In this document: positions 44,481 through 53,528 of the stretch, piece after piece | How positions within the stretch are numbered: the stretch's first letter is position 1 | Layout: each line of letters starts with the position of its first letter | Assembly (NCBI GenBank): GCA_027064585.1 | Contig: JAMOPI010000028.1 | Location: 62,001 to 126,000, forward strand | Direction of reading: 5' to 3' | DNA: 64,000 nucleotides | Source of the DNA: Candidatus Desulfofervidaceae bacterium | Lineage (GTDB): Bacteria > Desulfobacterota > Desulfofervidia > Desulfofervidales > Desulfofervidaceae | Notes under the pieces: generated by a model | Database searches by the model: none | The model's input: the letters and a program-made list of their open reading frames with translations, nothing else | What the model was told of the DNA's origin: nothing | Position numbers and translations under genes: made by a program

Positions 44481-44536
44481 GGCCATGAAGGCTCTTCCTT
44501 TTCATGAAGGGAGCCTTTGTGGCCTTTTTTTATTTT
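44481..44536 (+). terminator. Intrinsic terminator after feoB
   Basis: A nested stem GGCC-atgAAGGCTC...GAGCCTTtgt-GGCC is followed by TTTTTTT. It ends the feo operon. Confidence 0.85.
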
Positions 44537-44627
44537 TCTAAAGAAAGGGGGTGAGAAGGCCAAAAGGGCAAATGGAGTTATTCATTGGAATGTTTTTTTA
44601 AAAAATCATAAATGAGGAGGGAGGAAA

Positions 44628-45734
44628 ATGACAAAAATGAGAAAATTGTTGATGGCAATGCTTTTATTTTCGTTGCTATTTTTGCCATTATTGGCTAAGG
44701 CGGGAGAGAATAAGGTCCCTTCGCCAAGCGTTATCAAGCTTTCAATTAGTGATATTGAGGCCACCCTTTCAGGTGGTGTAAGTGGGGCTTTTTTTTACGC
44801 CAATAACGAAGGTAGTGGTCATGGACACAATCGGGCTAGCAAATGGGTCCTTACCAACGACCTGTTTGACCTCAATCTGGAATCAAAGACCTATCCTGTA
44901 TCTTTGGATATTGGGCTTGGGGGAGTGGCTACTCCATCTATCGTTGATAATGTTTGCGAGACTGATAGTGCCCCTGATTTTAGGGTGGAATATGCCGATT
45001 TTTCGGTAAGTCCTATAGAAGGTCTTACTTTAGAGGGCGGCCTTTTAGAACCAGTTGCTGGGTATGAAGATACCTATACTTTTAGGAACAAAAATATTAC
45101 TGTTGGTGTTGTTGCCTCACAACAGCCATACAATGCCTATGGCGCTAGGGCAACTTATACCATTAAGGGATATGGTGGCCCGGATGTGGATGTCTTTTAT
45201 GGTTATTATCGCAACAGACTAGAAGATGAAGAGTATGCGGAATATGTTAAGCCACATGATGCCTGGGAGACAGGCCTTAGCACCAATGTTTTAGATACCG
45301 ACATCACCTTGTATCACTACCATATAAATAGTATTCGTTCCCTGACCGGGATTGCCATAGAAAGGGATATGGACATCTTGTATGTGGCATTTAATATGGA
45401 CTACTGGAAGTGGAGCAACTTTTTAAGAAGGCAAGCAGATATAAAAGGTGACCACTCCATCGGGGCCGCGCTTTATGTTTCTGTAAGGCCTTGTAAGCCT
45501 TTTGAATTGCCTTTAAGGGTAGAATACATTGATCAATGCAAAAGTGGTATTTACACTGGTGGTGCTGGTGATATTTATGCCATTACAGCTACGCCAACAC
45601 TTCATCTTACCGCTAACACCTATGCCCGAATTGAAGGTGCCTATGTGCACAACAATGATGGCTTTGAAAATGGCGAAGGAAATCCAGCCGATCACAAGTG
45701 GTATGTGGGCACTGAGCTAGGATTTACATTCTAA
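44628..45734 (+). CDS. Putative outer-membrane beta-barrel (porin-like) protein
   Basis: 368 residues. A signal peptide (KLLMAMLLFSLLFLPLLAKA, cleavage about residue 25) precedes a sequence of alternating polar/hydrophobic strands rich in Tyr, Gly and Asp. It ends with ELGFTF, the terminal-Phe signal for outer-membrane insertion. Early motifs SDIEATLSGGVSGAFFY resemble porin-like barrels of anaerobes. The substrate is unknown. It has its own terminators on both sides, so it is a single-gene unit after feoB; a role in metal entry is possible but unproven. Confidence 0.75.
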   Translation: MTKMRKLLMAMLLFSLLFLPLLAKAGENKVPSPSVIKLSISDIEATLSGGVSGAFFYANNEGSGHGHNRASKWVLTNDLFDLNLESKTYPVSLDIGLGGVATPSIVDNVCETDSAPDFRVEYADFSVSPIEGLTLEGGLLEPVAGYEDTYTFRNKNITVGVVASQQPYNAYGARATYTIKGYGGPDVDVFYGYYRNRLEDEEYAEYVKPHDAWETGLSTNVLDTDITLYHYHINSIRSLTGIAIERDMDILYVAFNMDYWKWSNFLRRQADIKGDHSIGAALYVSVRPCKPFELPLRVEYIDQCKSGIYTGGAGDIYAITATPTLHLTANTYARIEGAYVHNNDGFENGEGNPADHKWYVGTELGFTF

Positions 45735-45744
45735 AATTCAAAAA

Positions 45745-45768
45745 CGGCCGGCCCTGGCCGGCCTTTAC
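45745..45768 (+). terminator. GC-rich hairpin terminator after the porin-like gene
   Basis: GGCCGGC-cctg-GCCGGCC followed by TTTAC, 11 bases after the stop. The stem is very stable; the T-run is short. Confidence 0.7.
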
Positions 45769-45926
45769 TCAATTTTAGCCTCCATTGCTCTTCTTAATGA
45801 CTCGGAATAACTTATGTCAACCCAAGTTATTGCCTAATTTGTCCTGAGTTTTAATATCCAATAAATTTAACTTTTTTCAGAGATAAATACCTAAAGGGAT
45901 GACTATAAAAAAATCTTCTTAATTTT

Positions 45927-45968
45927 TTGACTTAAGTCAAGGTATGTTTTGAAATTTTTGATTATACT
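45927..45968 (+). promoter_or_regulatory. Crp/Fnr-type palindrome and -10 element upstream of the sulfite reductase gene
   Basis: TTGACTTAAGTCAA (45927-45940) is a perfect 14-bp palindrome. A -10 box TATACT lies at 45963-45968 and no good -35 is present. If transcription starts about 7 bases after the -10, near 45975, the palindrome is centred at -41.5, the class II activator position of Crp/Fnr proteins. The order of half-sites (TTGAC...GTCAA) also fits that family. Confidence 0.55.
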
Positions 45969-45997
45969 TTTAAAAAATTTTTAAGGAGGTTAACACC

Positions 45998-46654
45998 ATG
46001 CTAAAATCAGGAGAAAAAGGGGCGGTTTTACAAAGGGATAAAAAGACTTACGCCATTGTGCCGCATGTGCCGGCAGGGGTGGTTACACCTGATTATCTAG
46101 AAAAAGTGGCCGCGGTGGCCAAGAAGCATGGCATTGCTGCCCTAAAGATTACCAGTGCAGCGAGGATTGCCTTGGTGGGGATTAAGGAAGAGGACATTGA
46201 TGCCATTTGGAAGGATTTAGGCGCTAGCCCTGGTGCGGCCGTTGGCCTGTGTGTGCGCAGCATAAAGATTTGTCCGGGGACTACCTTCTGCCAATTAGGA
46301 CAGCAAGATTCACTATCCTTGGGCTTAGAGTTAGATAAGCGGTATCATGGCTACAAACTGCCCAGCAAGTTTAAAATTGGTGTTTCTGGCTGTATTAACC
46401 AGTGTGCGGAGAATTGTATTAAGGACCTTGGTTTTTATGGTATGAAAAAAGGTTGGACCGTAACGGTAGGCGGACATGGTGGTGCCAAACCCCGATTGGC
46501 CCAGAAGTTGGCCGAGGGTCTTACTACCGAAGAAGCCTTAGAGCTAGCCGATAAAGTAATTAGATTCTATGAAAATAGTGAAACCAAAAAACGGCTAGGA
46601 GATTTTATAGAACAGATCGGTTTTGAGACATTTAAAAAAGAAATTTTGGGATAG
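45998..46654 (+). CDS. Small siroheme sulfite reductase (low-molecular-weight, assimilatory type)
   Basis: Single-subunit nitrite/sulfite reductase-like protein of 218 residues, the size of the P590-type enzyme of Desulfovibrio. An N-terminal ferredoxin-like half domain leads to the siroheme-[4Fe-4S] ligands C92-x5-C98 (CPGTTFC) and C132-x3-C136 (GCINQC), with C140 just after. These are the signature of the fold. It probably reduces sulfite (or nitrite) to sulfide in the cytoplasm; the donor is unknown. AAGGAGG precedes the ATG. The siroheme synthase at 4.9 kb supplies its cofactor. Confidence 0.88.
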   Translation: MLKSGEKGAVLQRDKKTYAIVPHVPAGVVTPDYLEKVAAVAKKHGIAALKITSAARIALVGIKEEDIDAIWKDLGASPGAAVGLCVRSIKICPGTTFCQLGQQDSLSLGLELDKRYHGYKLPSKFKIGVSGCINQCAENCIKDLGFYGMKKGWTVTVGGHGGAKPRLAQKLAEGLTTEEALELADKVIRFYENSETKKRLGDFIEQIGFETFKKEILG

Positions 46655-46663
46655 ATAAAAGGG

Positions 46664-46693
46664 CAGGGCACTGCTTAAAAAGTGCCCTGTTTT
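46664..46693. terminator. Terminator between the sulfite reductase and mutM
   Basis: CAGGGCACT-gcttaaaa-AGTGCCCTG followed by TTTTA on the plus strand. It lies between convergent genes and ends at the mutM stop. Confidence 0.85.
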
Positions 46694-47504
46694 AGACTTT
46701 TTGACACATAGGACAGAAATAGCTACTGCGGCCAGCAACTTTAATGCGTTTAATTGGCATACCACATCGCAGACAGGATAGTCCTTCCCGCCGATAGACC
46801 AAACGGTAATTCTGGTAAAGTCCTTTACGACCGTCTGGATGCAGATAATCCCGAATAGAAGTACCACCTAGTTTGATACCCCTAATTAAGGCCTTTTTGA
46901 TAGCCCAAGCAAGTCTTTCTATTTGGGTGGAGCTTAAGGTACTTGCCGGTATTAAAGGATGAATCTGTGCCAGCCACAGTGCTTCATCACTGTAAATATT
47001 GCCAAGTCCAGCCAAACATTCTTGGTTAAGGAGGACACTCTTAATGGCGGTCTTTCGCTTGCGTAGCCGATCTTGAAGAAGTTTAGGGGTAACGCTTAAG
47101 GCATCTGGGCCTAATTTCTGTAAAAACGGCACTTGGGATAACTTCCCTTCAGGCACAATCTGCCAATAACCAAACTGGCGCAAATCGGCATACCGGAGTT
47201 GCTTATCAGTCTCGGCAAAAGAGACAATTAGATGTGTATGGGGAGGTAAAGGTTTGTGTTGAGGTTGCCACCAAAGCTGCCCACTCATTTTTAAATGGAT
47301 AAGCCAGACATAGGGAGGGGTCCAAAGAAGGATAAGCTTGCCTTTGCGGCTAATGTCCTTGATCGGGTATCCCAGGGCCTTTGGTAAAAGGTCTGGTGTG
47401 CGCAAAATTTTTTCTTTATGACAGATTACCTTTATTGGGACTAAACCTATCAAACAGGATCTAAGGGCCTGCACAATCGTCTCTACTTCTGGCAATTCAG
47501 GCAT
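46692..47504 (-). CDS. mutM: Formamidopyrimidine-DNA glycosylase
   Basis: Base-excision repair enzyme that removes 8-oxoguanine and FaPy and nicks the strand. The N-terminal catalytic proline and glutamate are in MPELPEVETIV. The conserved LKMSGQLWW and the helix-two-turn-helix NQECLAGLGNIYSDEALW follow. The C-terminal zinc finger is CLRCGMPIKR...YFCPMC. 270 residues, normal length. Confidence 0.95.
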   Translation of the reverse strand: MPELPEVETIVQALRSCLIGLVPIKVICHKEKILRTPDLLPKALGYPIKDISRKGKLILLWTPPYVWLIHLKMSGQLWWQPQHKPLPPHTHLIVSFAETDKQLRYADLRQFGYWQIVPEGKLSQVPFLQKLGPDALSVTPKLLQDRLRKRKTAIKSVLLNQECLAGLGNIYSDEALWLAQIHPLIPASTLSSTQIERLAWAIKKALIRGIKLGGTSIRDYLHPDGRKGLYQNYRLVYRREGLSCLRCGMPIKRIKVAGRSSYFCPMCQKV

Positions 47505-47609
47505 GCCTTGTATTTATCATTTTTTTCTTACTCCGCAACCTTGACAAAAAAGGATAGACGAATCTAAAAATGCTCTCTATAGATTCCGATCTTTTAAGGA
47601 AAAATATTG

Positions 47610-48128
47610 ATGTACGTTCCGTCAGAAGTTATAAATATCTGGGATAAATATAATTTCCATGCAAAGAGAAGAAAACACTCTTTAAAGGTGGCAGAGATTG
47701 CCTTACGTTTGGCAGAGAGAATAAAAGACGTAAATAAAGATCTTGTTAACACGACATTGGCTAGGCGATAACGGATGACCCTTTCTGGCATTTTATTGCC
47801 GGAGCGCAGCTTTTGGCTAGAGAAGGTTTTTTCTCCTGAGATAGTACTTATCACCGAAAGGCATTTTGCCGCCGGCATTAGTCGGGAAGAGGCAATCAGG
47901 CTTGGTCTACCGCCCAAGGATTATCTGCCGGTAAGCTTGGAGGAGAAGATTGTCTGTCATGCCGACAACTTTACTCATGGCGATAGGGAAATAAGCTTTG
48001 CGGCATATCTGCAGAAGTTAGACGGTTTTGTCCAGAAGAACCCAGGGCTAAAATGGTTGGTAGAAAAAACAAAGCTGCGGGCAAGACGTTTAAAGAAAGA
48101 GATTGAAAGCTGGATGAATTTAAATTAA
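47610..48128 (+). pseudogene. HDIG-domain hydrolase, broken
   Basis: The ATG at 47610 opens a plausible HD-domain start (HSLKVAEIALRLAE), which soon stops. In the next frame HDIG is followed directly by TAG and then AITDDPFWHFIAGAQLLARE. After the T6 run near 47829 the original frame resumes with ITERHFAAGISREEAIRLG and VSLEEKIVCHADNFTHG to 48128. The parts match one small HDIG protein (TIGR00295-like) with at least a short deletion before HDIG, a nonsense codon and a one-base shift. Three independent lesions argue for true decay. An ATG-started remnant at 47775 could still make 117 residues. Confidence 0.7.
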
Positions 48129-48236
48129 TAAAGGAAGGCATAATGAGTCTTTTTACTCTTCCAGATAAAGCAAAATTAAAAAGAAAAAACCCATTGCGTT
48201 TCCTTTTAAAAAAATTAATAATATAAGCCTAGACAA

Positions 48237-48665
48237 ATGAGAGACAGGAAATTAGAGAAACAATTAGAAGAAAAAAGGGCTTTATTAAGAGAAAAGGGAG
48301 TAGTACTTACTACCCCACGATTGATCATTCTGGAATACTTGTTTGAAAATCCTATCCATCCTACAGCCGAGGAAATCTATAACTCCTTAAAAAGGCGGTT
48401 TCCCTCTATATCACAGGCCTCTATTTACAACACCCTTAAGCTCTTTACCAAACTAGGTGTGGTAACTGAGCTTATGATTGAAAAAGAGAAGGCCCGCTAT
48501 GACATCAATACCACCCCGCACGCCCATTTTAAGTGCATCAAATGCGGAAGGATATATGACGTGTTTGAAGTGCCCCTGCCGCAAAGAGAAGAAATATCCG
48601 GGCATAAGGTACTTACAACCCAGCTTTATTTTTATGGGATTTGTCAGAAATGCGTTCAGAGTTAA
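48237..48665 (+). CDS. Fur/PerR-family metalloregulator
   Basis: 142 residues: an N-terminal winged helix (GVVLTTPRLIILEYLFEN, then ISQASIYNTLKLFTKLGVV) and a C-terminal dimer domain. The regulatory site histidine cluster reads TTPHAHFKCIKCG and the structural zinc uses CIKC and the terminal CQKC. Fur and PerR are hard to separate by sight. With feo genes nearby, iron control is plausible, and peroxide sensing equally possible. The ribosome-binding site is weak. Converges with the PIN gene by 4 bp. Confidence 0.9.
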   Translation: MRDRKLEKQLEEKRALLREKGVVLTTPRLIILEYLFENPIHPTAEEIYNSLKRRFPSISQASIYNTLKLFTKLGVVTELMIEKEKARYDINTTPHAHFKCIKCGRIYDVFEVPLPQREEISGHKVLTTQLYFYGICQKCVQS

Positions 48666-49165
48666 GACGAACGCTCTAGTTTTACATTAATCAACTTTTC
48701 TACATATGCCACGACCCAATCACTATAACGCCCAAGTTGGATGAGTCTTAGAAGGGCCTGGTAAAGGGTGGAAAAGTCAATGTGGTGGTAACGCCAGATG
48801 TCTACGGCTGCGGTCAGGGCATTTAGGTAGGGAAGCCTTTGCCGACGGCAAAGGGCAGCCAAGCGGCCATCATCAGTAAGGATGGTGCCTCCCAATTCCT
48901 GGTGTAAAATAAATACCTCTCTTTCCCCTCCTTTCAGGCCATGCGCGTTATGATTCAAAACAGATGGAGTCTGAATTTGATAAAGACCTTCTTGCAAACA
49001 GGTCCTTAACAACCTGCCGTCAGGTTGATCCTTTCTGGTCATCTCCTCATACACAAGAGGCGGAACAATGACCTGAAAGGTGTCCAGCAGGGGCTTAAGC
49101 AAACCTGCCTTAGTAAGCAAAATAAGAGAGCTACTGTCAGCGATAAGCCTTTTCCTTGCCTGCAT
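48662..49165 (-). CDS. PIN-domain protein
   Basis: About 167 residues of a PIN-like nuclease fold. The acidic pattern is visible as LIADSSSLILL (first Asp), GGEREVFIL (Glu) and ILTDDGRLAAL (third acidic pair), consistent with metal-dependent RNase activity. The ATG at 49165 starts MQARKRLIADSS; a TTG two codons earlier is possible. It is the last gene of the queA-to-topA operon with no antitoxin gene beside it, so it may be a housekeeping or orphan PIN protein rather than a toxin. Confidence 0.78.
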   Translation of the reverse strand: MQARKRLIADSSSLILLTKAGLLKPLLDTFQVIVPPLVYEEMTRKDQPDGRLLRTCLQEGLYQIQTPSVLNHNAHGLKGGEREVFILHQELGGTILTDDGRLAALCRRQRLPYLNALTAAVDIWRYHHIDFSTLYQALLRLIQLGRYSDWVVAYVEKLINVKLERSS

Positions 49166-49179
49166 GGCCAAACTTTGCC

Positions 49180-51528
49180 TTAAGCTGCCTTTTCCTTATA
49201 ACCACATTTTAAACAGACCAAATTAGCCCCCTTTATTACCCGAAACTCGGCTCCACATTGGGGACAAGGATTTTTGACTGGTGTTTCCCACATGGCAAAC
49301 TTACATTCTGGATAGCGGGAGCAGCCATAAAAAATCCGGTCTTTTTTAGAGACACGTTCCACTAGCTCTCCTTCTCCGCACTGCGGGCACTTTATACCCA
49401 AGGTGAAGGGGGCAGTGTATTTACAGTCAGGGTAACGAGAACAGGCCAGAAAACGACTGCCCTTTTTGCTGCGCTTAACAACCAGGCTAGCCCCACATTC
49501 AGGACACTTTTTATCGGCTACCGGTATGTCTTCTTCCTTTAATGGTTTGGTAAATTTACATGCTGGATAGCCAGAACAGGCAAGGAAGCTACCATAACGA
49601 CCGTGTTTGACAACAAGAGACCTGCCACATTGCGGGCAGGTTTCTTCAGGGGGCTCTTCACTGATCACAACGATTTCTCCCTTTTCATTCCGGGTAAATT
49701 CCTTGGTGTTTTTACACTCGGGATAGCGGGAACAGGCAAGAAAGGCTCCGTTTTTTCCATATTTGATGACCATCTTGGCCCCGCACTTATCACATACAAT
49801 CTTTGTTTCTACCCCGCGGCCCTTGACATCAAGCATTTGCTCTTTGGCGCGGGCCAGGGCCTGGATAAAGACCTGATAAAAGGCCTTAAGGATATCCAGA
49901 TAATGTCTTTGGCCTTCTTCAATAGCGTCTAAGTCTTCTTCCATGCGGGCAGTAAAGGAGACATCCACAATGTCAGGGAAGTTATTAACCAAAAGATCGT
50001 TGACCAAAAGGCCAAGCTCCGTGGGCTTAAAACGTCCCTTTTCTTTTTCTACGTATTTCCTTTCCTGAATGGTAGCCAAAATGGTGGCATAGGTGCTTGG
50101 CCGACCAATTCCCTTTTCCTCCAGTTCCTTGATCAAGCTGGCCTCGGTATACCGGGCCGGTGGTTTGGTAAAGTGCTGGCTGGGCATAATTTCTTTTAGT
50201 GTCAACACTTCACCTTCTTCAAGGGGTGGCAGGCTGACATCCTTTTCCTTTGCTTCATCCTCTTGCGTTTCTTCATATACCTTTTTAAAGCCAGGGCTTT
50301 TTAAGATACTGCCTGTAACCCGAAAGGTGAAACGTCCGGCTCCGATATCTACTGTTGTCTGGTCATAAACAGCCGGGGCCATCTGGGAGGCAACAAAGCG
50401 CCGCCAGATAAGGGTATAAAGTGCCCTTTGGTCTGGTGTCAGATAAGGGGCCACTGCCTCTGGTGTGCGGTAGACCGAGGTGGGGCGTATGGCCTCATGG
50501 GCGTCTTGGGCTGAACGCTTGTTTTTATAACGATAGGCCTTAGCCGGTAACAGTTCTTTGCCCCATTGTTCTTTGATAAACTGGCGGACTTCTTTTAAGG
50601 CCACATCAGCCGTGCGCACCGAATCCGTGCGCATGTAGGTAATAAGACCCACACGCCCGGCCGTTCCTAGATCAATGCCCTCATATAATTGCTGAGCAAT
50701 GGCCATTGTCCTTTGGGCGCTAAAACCCAGCTTTTTGGCCGCTTCCTGCTGCATAGTGCTAGTGATAAAGGGTGGGGTAGAATAGCGGCGCTTCTCCTTA
50801 CGCACGACCTTTTGGACAATAAACTTTTCATCCTTTAAGGCCTCTGTTATGGCTATGGCTGTTTTCTCGTCTTGAAGCTTTGCTTTTTTCCCGTCTATCT
50901 TTATAAGTTTCGCCTCAAATACTGGTGGGTTCTTAGCCATAAGCTTGGCCATAATTTCCCAATACTCTTCTGGTACAAAGGCTTGAATTGCCCGCTCCCT
51001 TTCGCAGATAAGTCTTAGGGCCACTGACTGCACCCTTCCTGCCGATAGCCCGCGTTTGACCTTTTCCCACAGCAGGGGAGAGATCTTATAACCCACCAAA
51101 CGGTCAAGGATGCGCCGGGTCTGCTGAGAGGTATATTTGTGTATGTCTAGTTCTGTTGGATGGGCAATGGCCTCTTTGACTGCCTGCGGGGTAATTTCGT
51201 GAAAAAGTACCCGCTTGATAACCTTGTCCTTGGCCTTTTTCTTAATCTCCTCGGCTACATGCCAGGCAATGGCTTCTCCTTCACGGTCTGGGTCTGGCCC
51301 AAGGTAAATCTCATCAGCCTCTGCCGCCAGCTTACGTAATTTTTGGAGCACCTTCTGCTTGCCGGGTAGAAGTACATAGGTAGGCCTGAATTCCTTTTCT
51401 ATGTCCACTCCAAGCTTGTTTTTAGGCAGGTCTTTAACATGGCCAAGGGTTGCCTCTACGGCAAATCCTTTAAGCAGCTTTTTTAGTGTTCTTGCCTTGG
51501 CTGGCGATTCAACGATAAGTAGTTTCAT
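49180..51528 (-). CDS. topA: DNA topoisomerase I
   Basis: Relaxes negative supercoils. The 782-residue type IA enzyme has a Toprim domain (LLIVESPAKA at the N-terminus, then LGPDPDREGEAIAWH), the active-site tyrosine in RVGLITYMRTDSVR (about residue 300) and a C-terminal tail of five zinc-ribbon units, four with the CxxC...CSRYPECK pattern and a last one ending CLKCGYKE. Its start overlaps the dprA stop (ATGA). No reverse gyrase is seen in the window, which says little about growth temperature. Confidence 0.96.
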   Translation of the reverse strand: MKLLIVESPAKARTLKKLLKGFAVEATLGHVKDLPKNKLGVDIEKEFRPTYVLLPGKQKVLQKLRKLAAEADEIYLGPDPDREGEAIAWHVAEEIKKKAKDKVIKRVLFHEITPQAVKEAIAHPTELDIHKYTSQQTRRILDRLVGYKISPLLWEKVKRGLSAGRVQSVALRLICERERAIQAFVPEEYWEIMAKLMAKNPPVFEAKLIKIDGKKAKLQDEKTAIAITEALKDEKFIVQKVVRKEKRRYSTPPFITSTMQQEAAKKLGFSAQRTMAIAQQLYEGIDLGTAGRVGLITYMRTDSVRTADVALKEVRQFIKEQWGKELLPAKAYRYKNKRSAQDAHEAIRPTSVYRTPEAVAPYLTPDQRALYTLIWRRFVASQMAPAVYDQTTVDIGAGRFTFRVTGSILKSPGFKKVYEETQEDEAKEKDVSLPPLEEGEVLTLKEIMPSQHFTKPPARYTEASLIKELEEKGIGRPSTYATILATIQERKYVEKEKGRFKPTELGLLVNDLLVNNFPDIVDVSFTARMEEDLDAIEEGQRHYLDILKAFYQVFIQALARAKEQMLDVKGRGVETKIVCDKCGAKMVIKYGKNGAFLACSRYPECKNTKEFTRNEKGEIVVISEEPPEETCPQCGRSLVVKHGRYGSFLACSGYPACKFTKPLKEEDIPVADKKCPECGASLVVKRSKKGSRFLACSRYPDCKYTAPFTLGIKCPQCGEGELVERVSKKDRIFYGCSRYPECKFAMWETPVKNPCPQCGAEFRVIKGANLVCLKCGYKEKAA

Positions 51529-52616
51529 ATCCTATCTACCCTCACATATTGTTGCCCTGGTAATTGTTCAATCAATCCCTGAAGCTCAAGCATGGTCAAT
51601 TTGGCCAAAATTTTGGACGGATCCTCTCCTAAATTTAGGATAATTTCATCTAAATGTCTTGGTGTTTGAACAAAGGATAAGACTTTTTCGGTTAAAGGGT
51701 CAAGGGAAGGAGATATTTTTTTATCTTCATTATTCCTTTTTTCAAAAGTAATGGGCAGTTCTTCTAGAATATCGGTTACGGTCTCTACTAATTTGGCCCC
51801 CTGTTTAATAAGGGCGTGCGTGCCATGACTGTAAGGGCTATCGGCCGGGCCAGGCACGGCAAAGACTTCTCGGCCCTGTTCTAGGGCCAGACGGGCCGTA
51901 ATAAGAGAACCACTCTTTAAGGCTGCCTCTACGACAAGCACGCCTAAGGAAAGGCCACTAATGATGCGGTTGCGGGCAGGAAAATGATGCGCCAAGGGAG
52001 GAGTGCCAGGGGGAAATTCAGAGACAATCGCTCCGCCCTTTTCTATAATTTTTGCATACAACTTGGCGTTTTCTTTAGGATAAACAATGTCCAGTCCACA
52101 ACCAAGTACCCCAATCGTTTTTCCTTCCGCCTTAAGACAGCCTTGATGGGCAGCGGTATCAATGCCTCGGGCCAGACCGCTGACAATGGTCAACCCAAGT
52201 TCGCTCAATTGCATAGAAAGGCGCGTGGCGGTCTTTATCCCATAAAAGGTCGCCTGCCGTGTGCCTACGATGGCTAAAGAAGGAGTATTTAAGAGGTTAG
52301 CGTTACCTTTTAGATAAAGCAGAAGCGGCGGATCATAGATTTCTTTTAAAAGGGACGGATAACACTTGTCTTGATAGGTAATCACTTCTATGCCAGCCTT
52401 TTCAAGCCTTTTCCTTTCTTCTTCTACAGCCCTTTTCCATTCTTCTTGTTTTAGGGCAAAAATGGTCTTTTCCCTTACGCCTAGTTCTTTTAACTCCTCT
52501 TCTTTGGCCGTTAAAATGGCCGCTGGAGAATGAAAGTGGTGGAGCAGCCTCAAGGCCGTTTGGTTACCTAAGCCAGGGATGTGTTTTAAGGCCAACCAGA
52601 AAGAAAGAAAATCCAT
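51525..52616 (-). CDS. dprA: DNA-processing protein DprA
   Basis: Loads RecA onto incoming single-stranded DNA in natural transformation. 363 residues: an N-terminal helical/HhH region (HIPGLGNQTALRLLHHF), the Rossmann-like DprA core with SLAIVGTRQATFYG, TIVSGLARGIDTAAHQG, GCGLDIVYP and REVFAVPG, and a C-terminal winged helix (about 295-360). It sits between the LysM gene (adjacent) and topA (4-bp overlap), a common dprA-topA pairing. Confidence 0.94.
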   Translation of the reverse strand: MDFLSFWLALKHIPGLGNQTALRLLHHFHSPAAILTAKEEELKELGVREKTIFALKQEEWKRAVEEERKRLEKAGIEVITYQDKCYPSLLKEIYDPPLLLYLKGNANLLNTPSLAIVGTRQATFYGIKTATRLSMQLSELGLTIVSGLARGIDTAAHQGCLKAEGKTIGVLGCGLDIVYPKENAKLYAKIIEKGGAIVSEFPPGTPPLAHHFPARNRIISGLSLGVLVVEAALKSGSLITARLALEQGREVFAVPGPADSPYSHGTHALIKQGAKLVETVTDILEELPITFEKRNNEDKKISPSLDPLTEKVLSFVQTPRHLDEIILNLGEDPSKILAKLTMLELQGLIEQLPGQQYVRVDRI

Positions 52617-53528
52617 TTACCTTACAAGGTCACCTGCATGAAATGCATAGTTTGATTTTAAAACTAGGGCCGTGGAGGTTGTGGGAGTAGTAAGGATTAC
52701 GGCAATTTTTCCTACCGGTAAAAGAGGTAAATCCTTTCCCTCCTGCCGAAATACACTTAAGATTTGTCCTGGTTTAAGTCCTTGCCGCTTACCTGCGTCT
52801 ATATAGACTATATCCGGCCAACCAATCTCTTCTCCTCCACTTTTAGCAGCCACAATACAGGCCTGAAAAGGAGGGTGAGCTTTATCAAAATAGATGGGCT
52901 TTGGCCTTTGATAAGGCTTAAGATAGTCACCCTGATAGATCACTTCGTATGACTTTATAATCTTGGCCTCGGCTATTTTTGCATACACCTTTATAATCTT
53001 GGCCATACCTAAAATGGTATGGATGTAGCCAACTCTTTCGTGGGTAATAGGATGAAAAACAGGGCCAGATATACGAAAGATAGTCCACTCAGAACCTACC
53101 TCTGGCCTTATATCTCTCTTAAAAGAGACATAAATGTGATCTCCTTTGCCTAAGATGGTTCTATTATCAACTACCGCCCGTAGGATTTCACCACTATGAG
53201 GCTCTTTTTGAGGCAGGAGGTAACCAGCAGCCTCTATCACTCTTCCTGGAATCTTAGGAACAAGTTTTTTTGTCGGTTTTTTCTTAGTCGCAGCCTTAAT
53301 CAATCCTTCTTTTGTTTCTTTTAAACGCAAGACATCACCTGGATAGATCCAATGGGGATTGGTTACTTGAGGATTAAGCTGCCATAACTTTGGCCATAAA
53401 AAGGGATCGTGATAGTATTTGTCGCAAATTTCCCAGAGGGTATCTCCCTTTTTCACTTTATAAAGCTCATCGGCATAGACGGCAAAAGGCAAAAGGCAAG
53501 TTATGAAGATAATTATTGACCTCTTCAT
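52617..53528 (-). CDS. Exported LysM-domain protein
   Basis: 303 residues. A signal peptide (MKRSIIIFITCLLPFAVYAD) is followed by one LysM domain (about residues 22-70: YKVKKGDTLWEICDKYYHDP...IYPGDVLRL) that should bind peptidoglycan. The remaining 230 residues are beta-rich with repeated barrel-like motifs (GDHIYVSF, GDYLKPYQRP, GQILSVFRQEG) of unknown function. It overlaps secF by 4 bp and abuts dprA, so it is made with the Sec and DNA genes. Confidence 0.85.
   Translation of the reverse strand: MKRSIIIFITCLLPFAVYADELYKVKKGDTLWEICDKYYHDPFLWPKLWQLNPQVTNPHWIYPGDVLRLKETKEGLIKAATKKKPTKKLVPKIPGRVIEAAGYLLPQKEPHSGEILRAVVDNRTILGKGDHIYVSFKRDIRPEVGSEWTIFRISGPVFHPITHERVGYIHTILGMAKIIKVYAKIAEAKIIKSYEVIYQGDYLKPYQRPKPIYFDKAHPPFQACIVAAKSGGEEIGWPDIVYIDAGKRQGLKPGQILSVFRQEGKDLPLLPVGKIAVILTTPTTSTALVLKSNYAFHAGDLVR

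Noticed and set aside
48662-49165. PIN protein as the toxin of a toxin-antitoxin pair
   Set aside because: No small antitoxin gene is adjacent; it sits at the end of a housekeeping operon.
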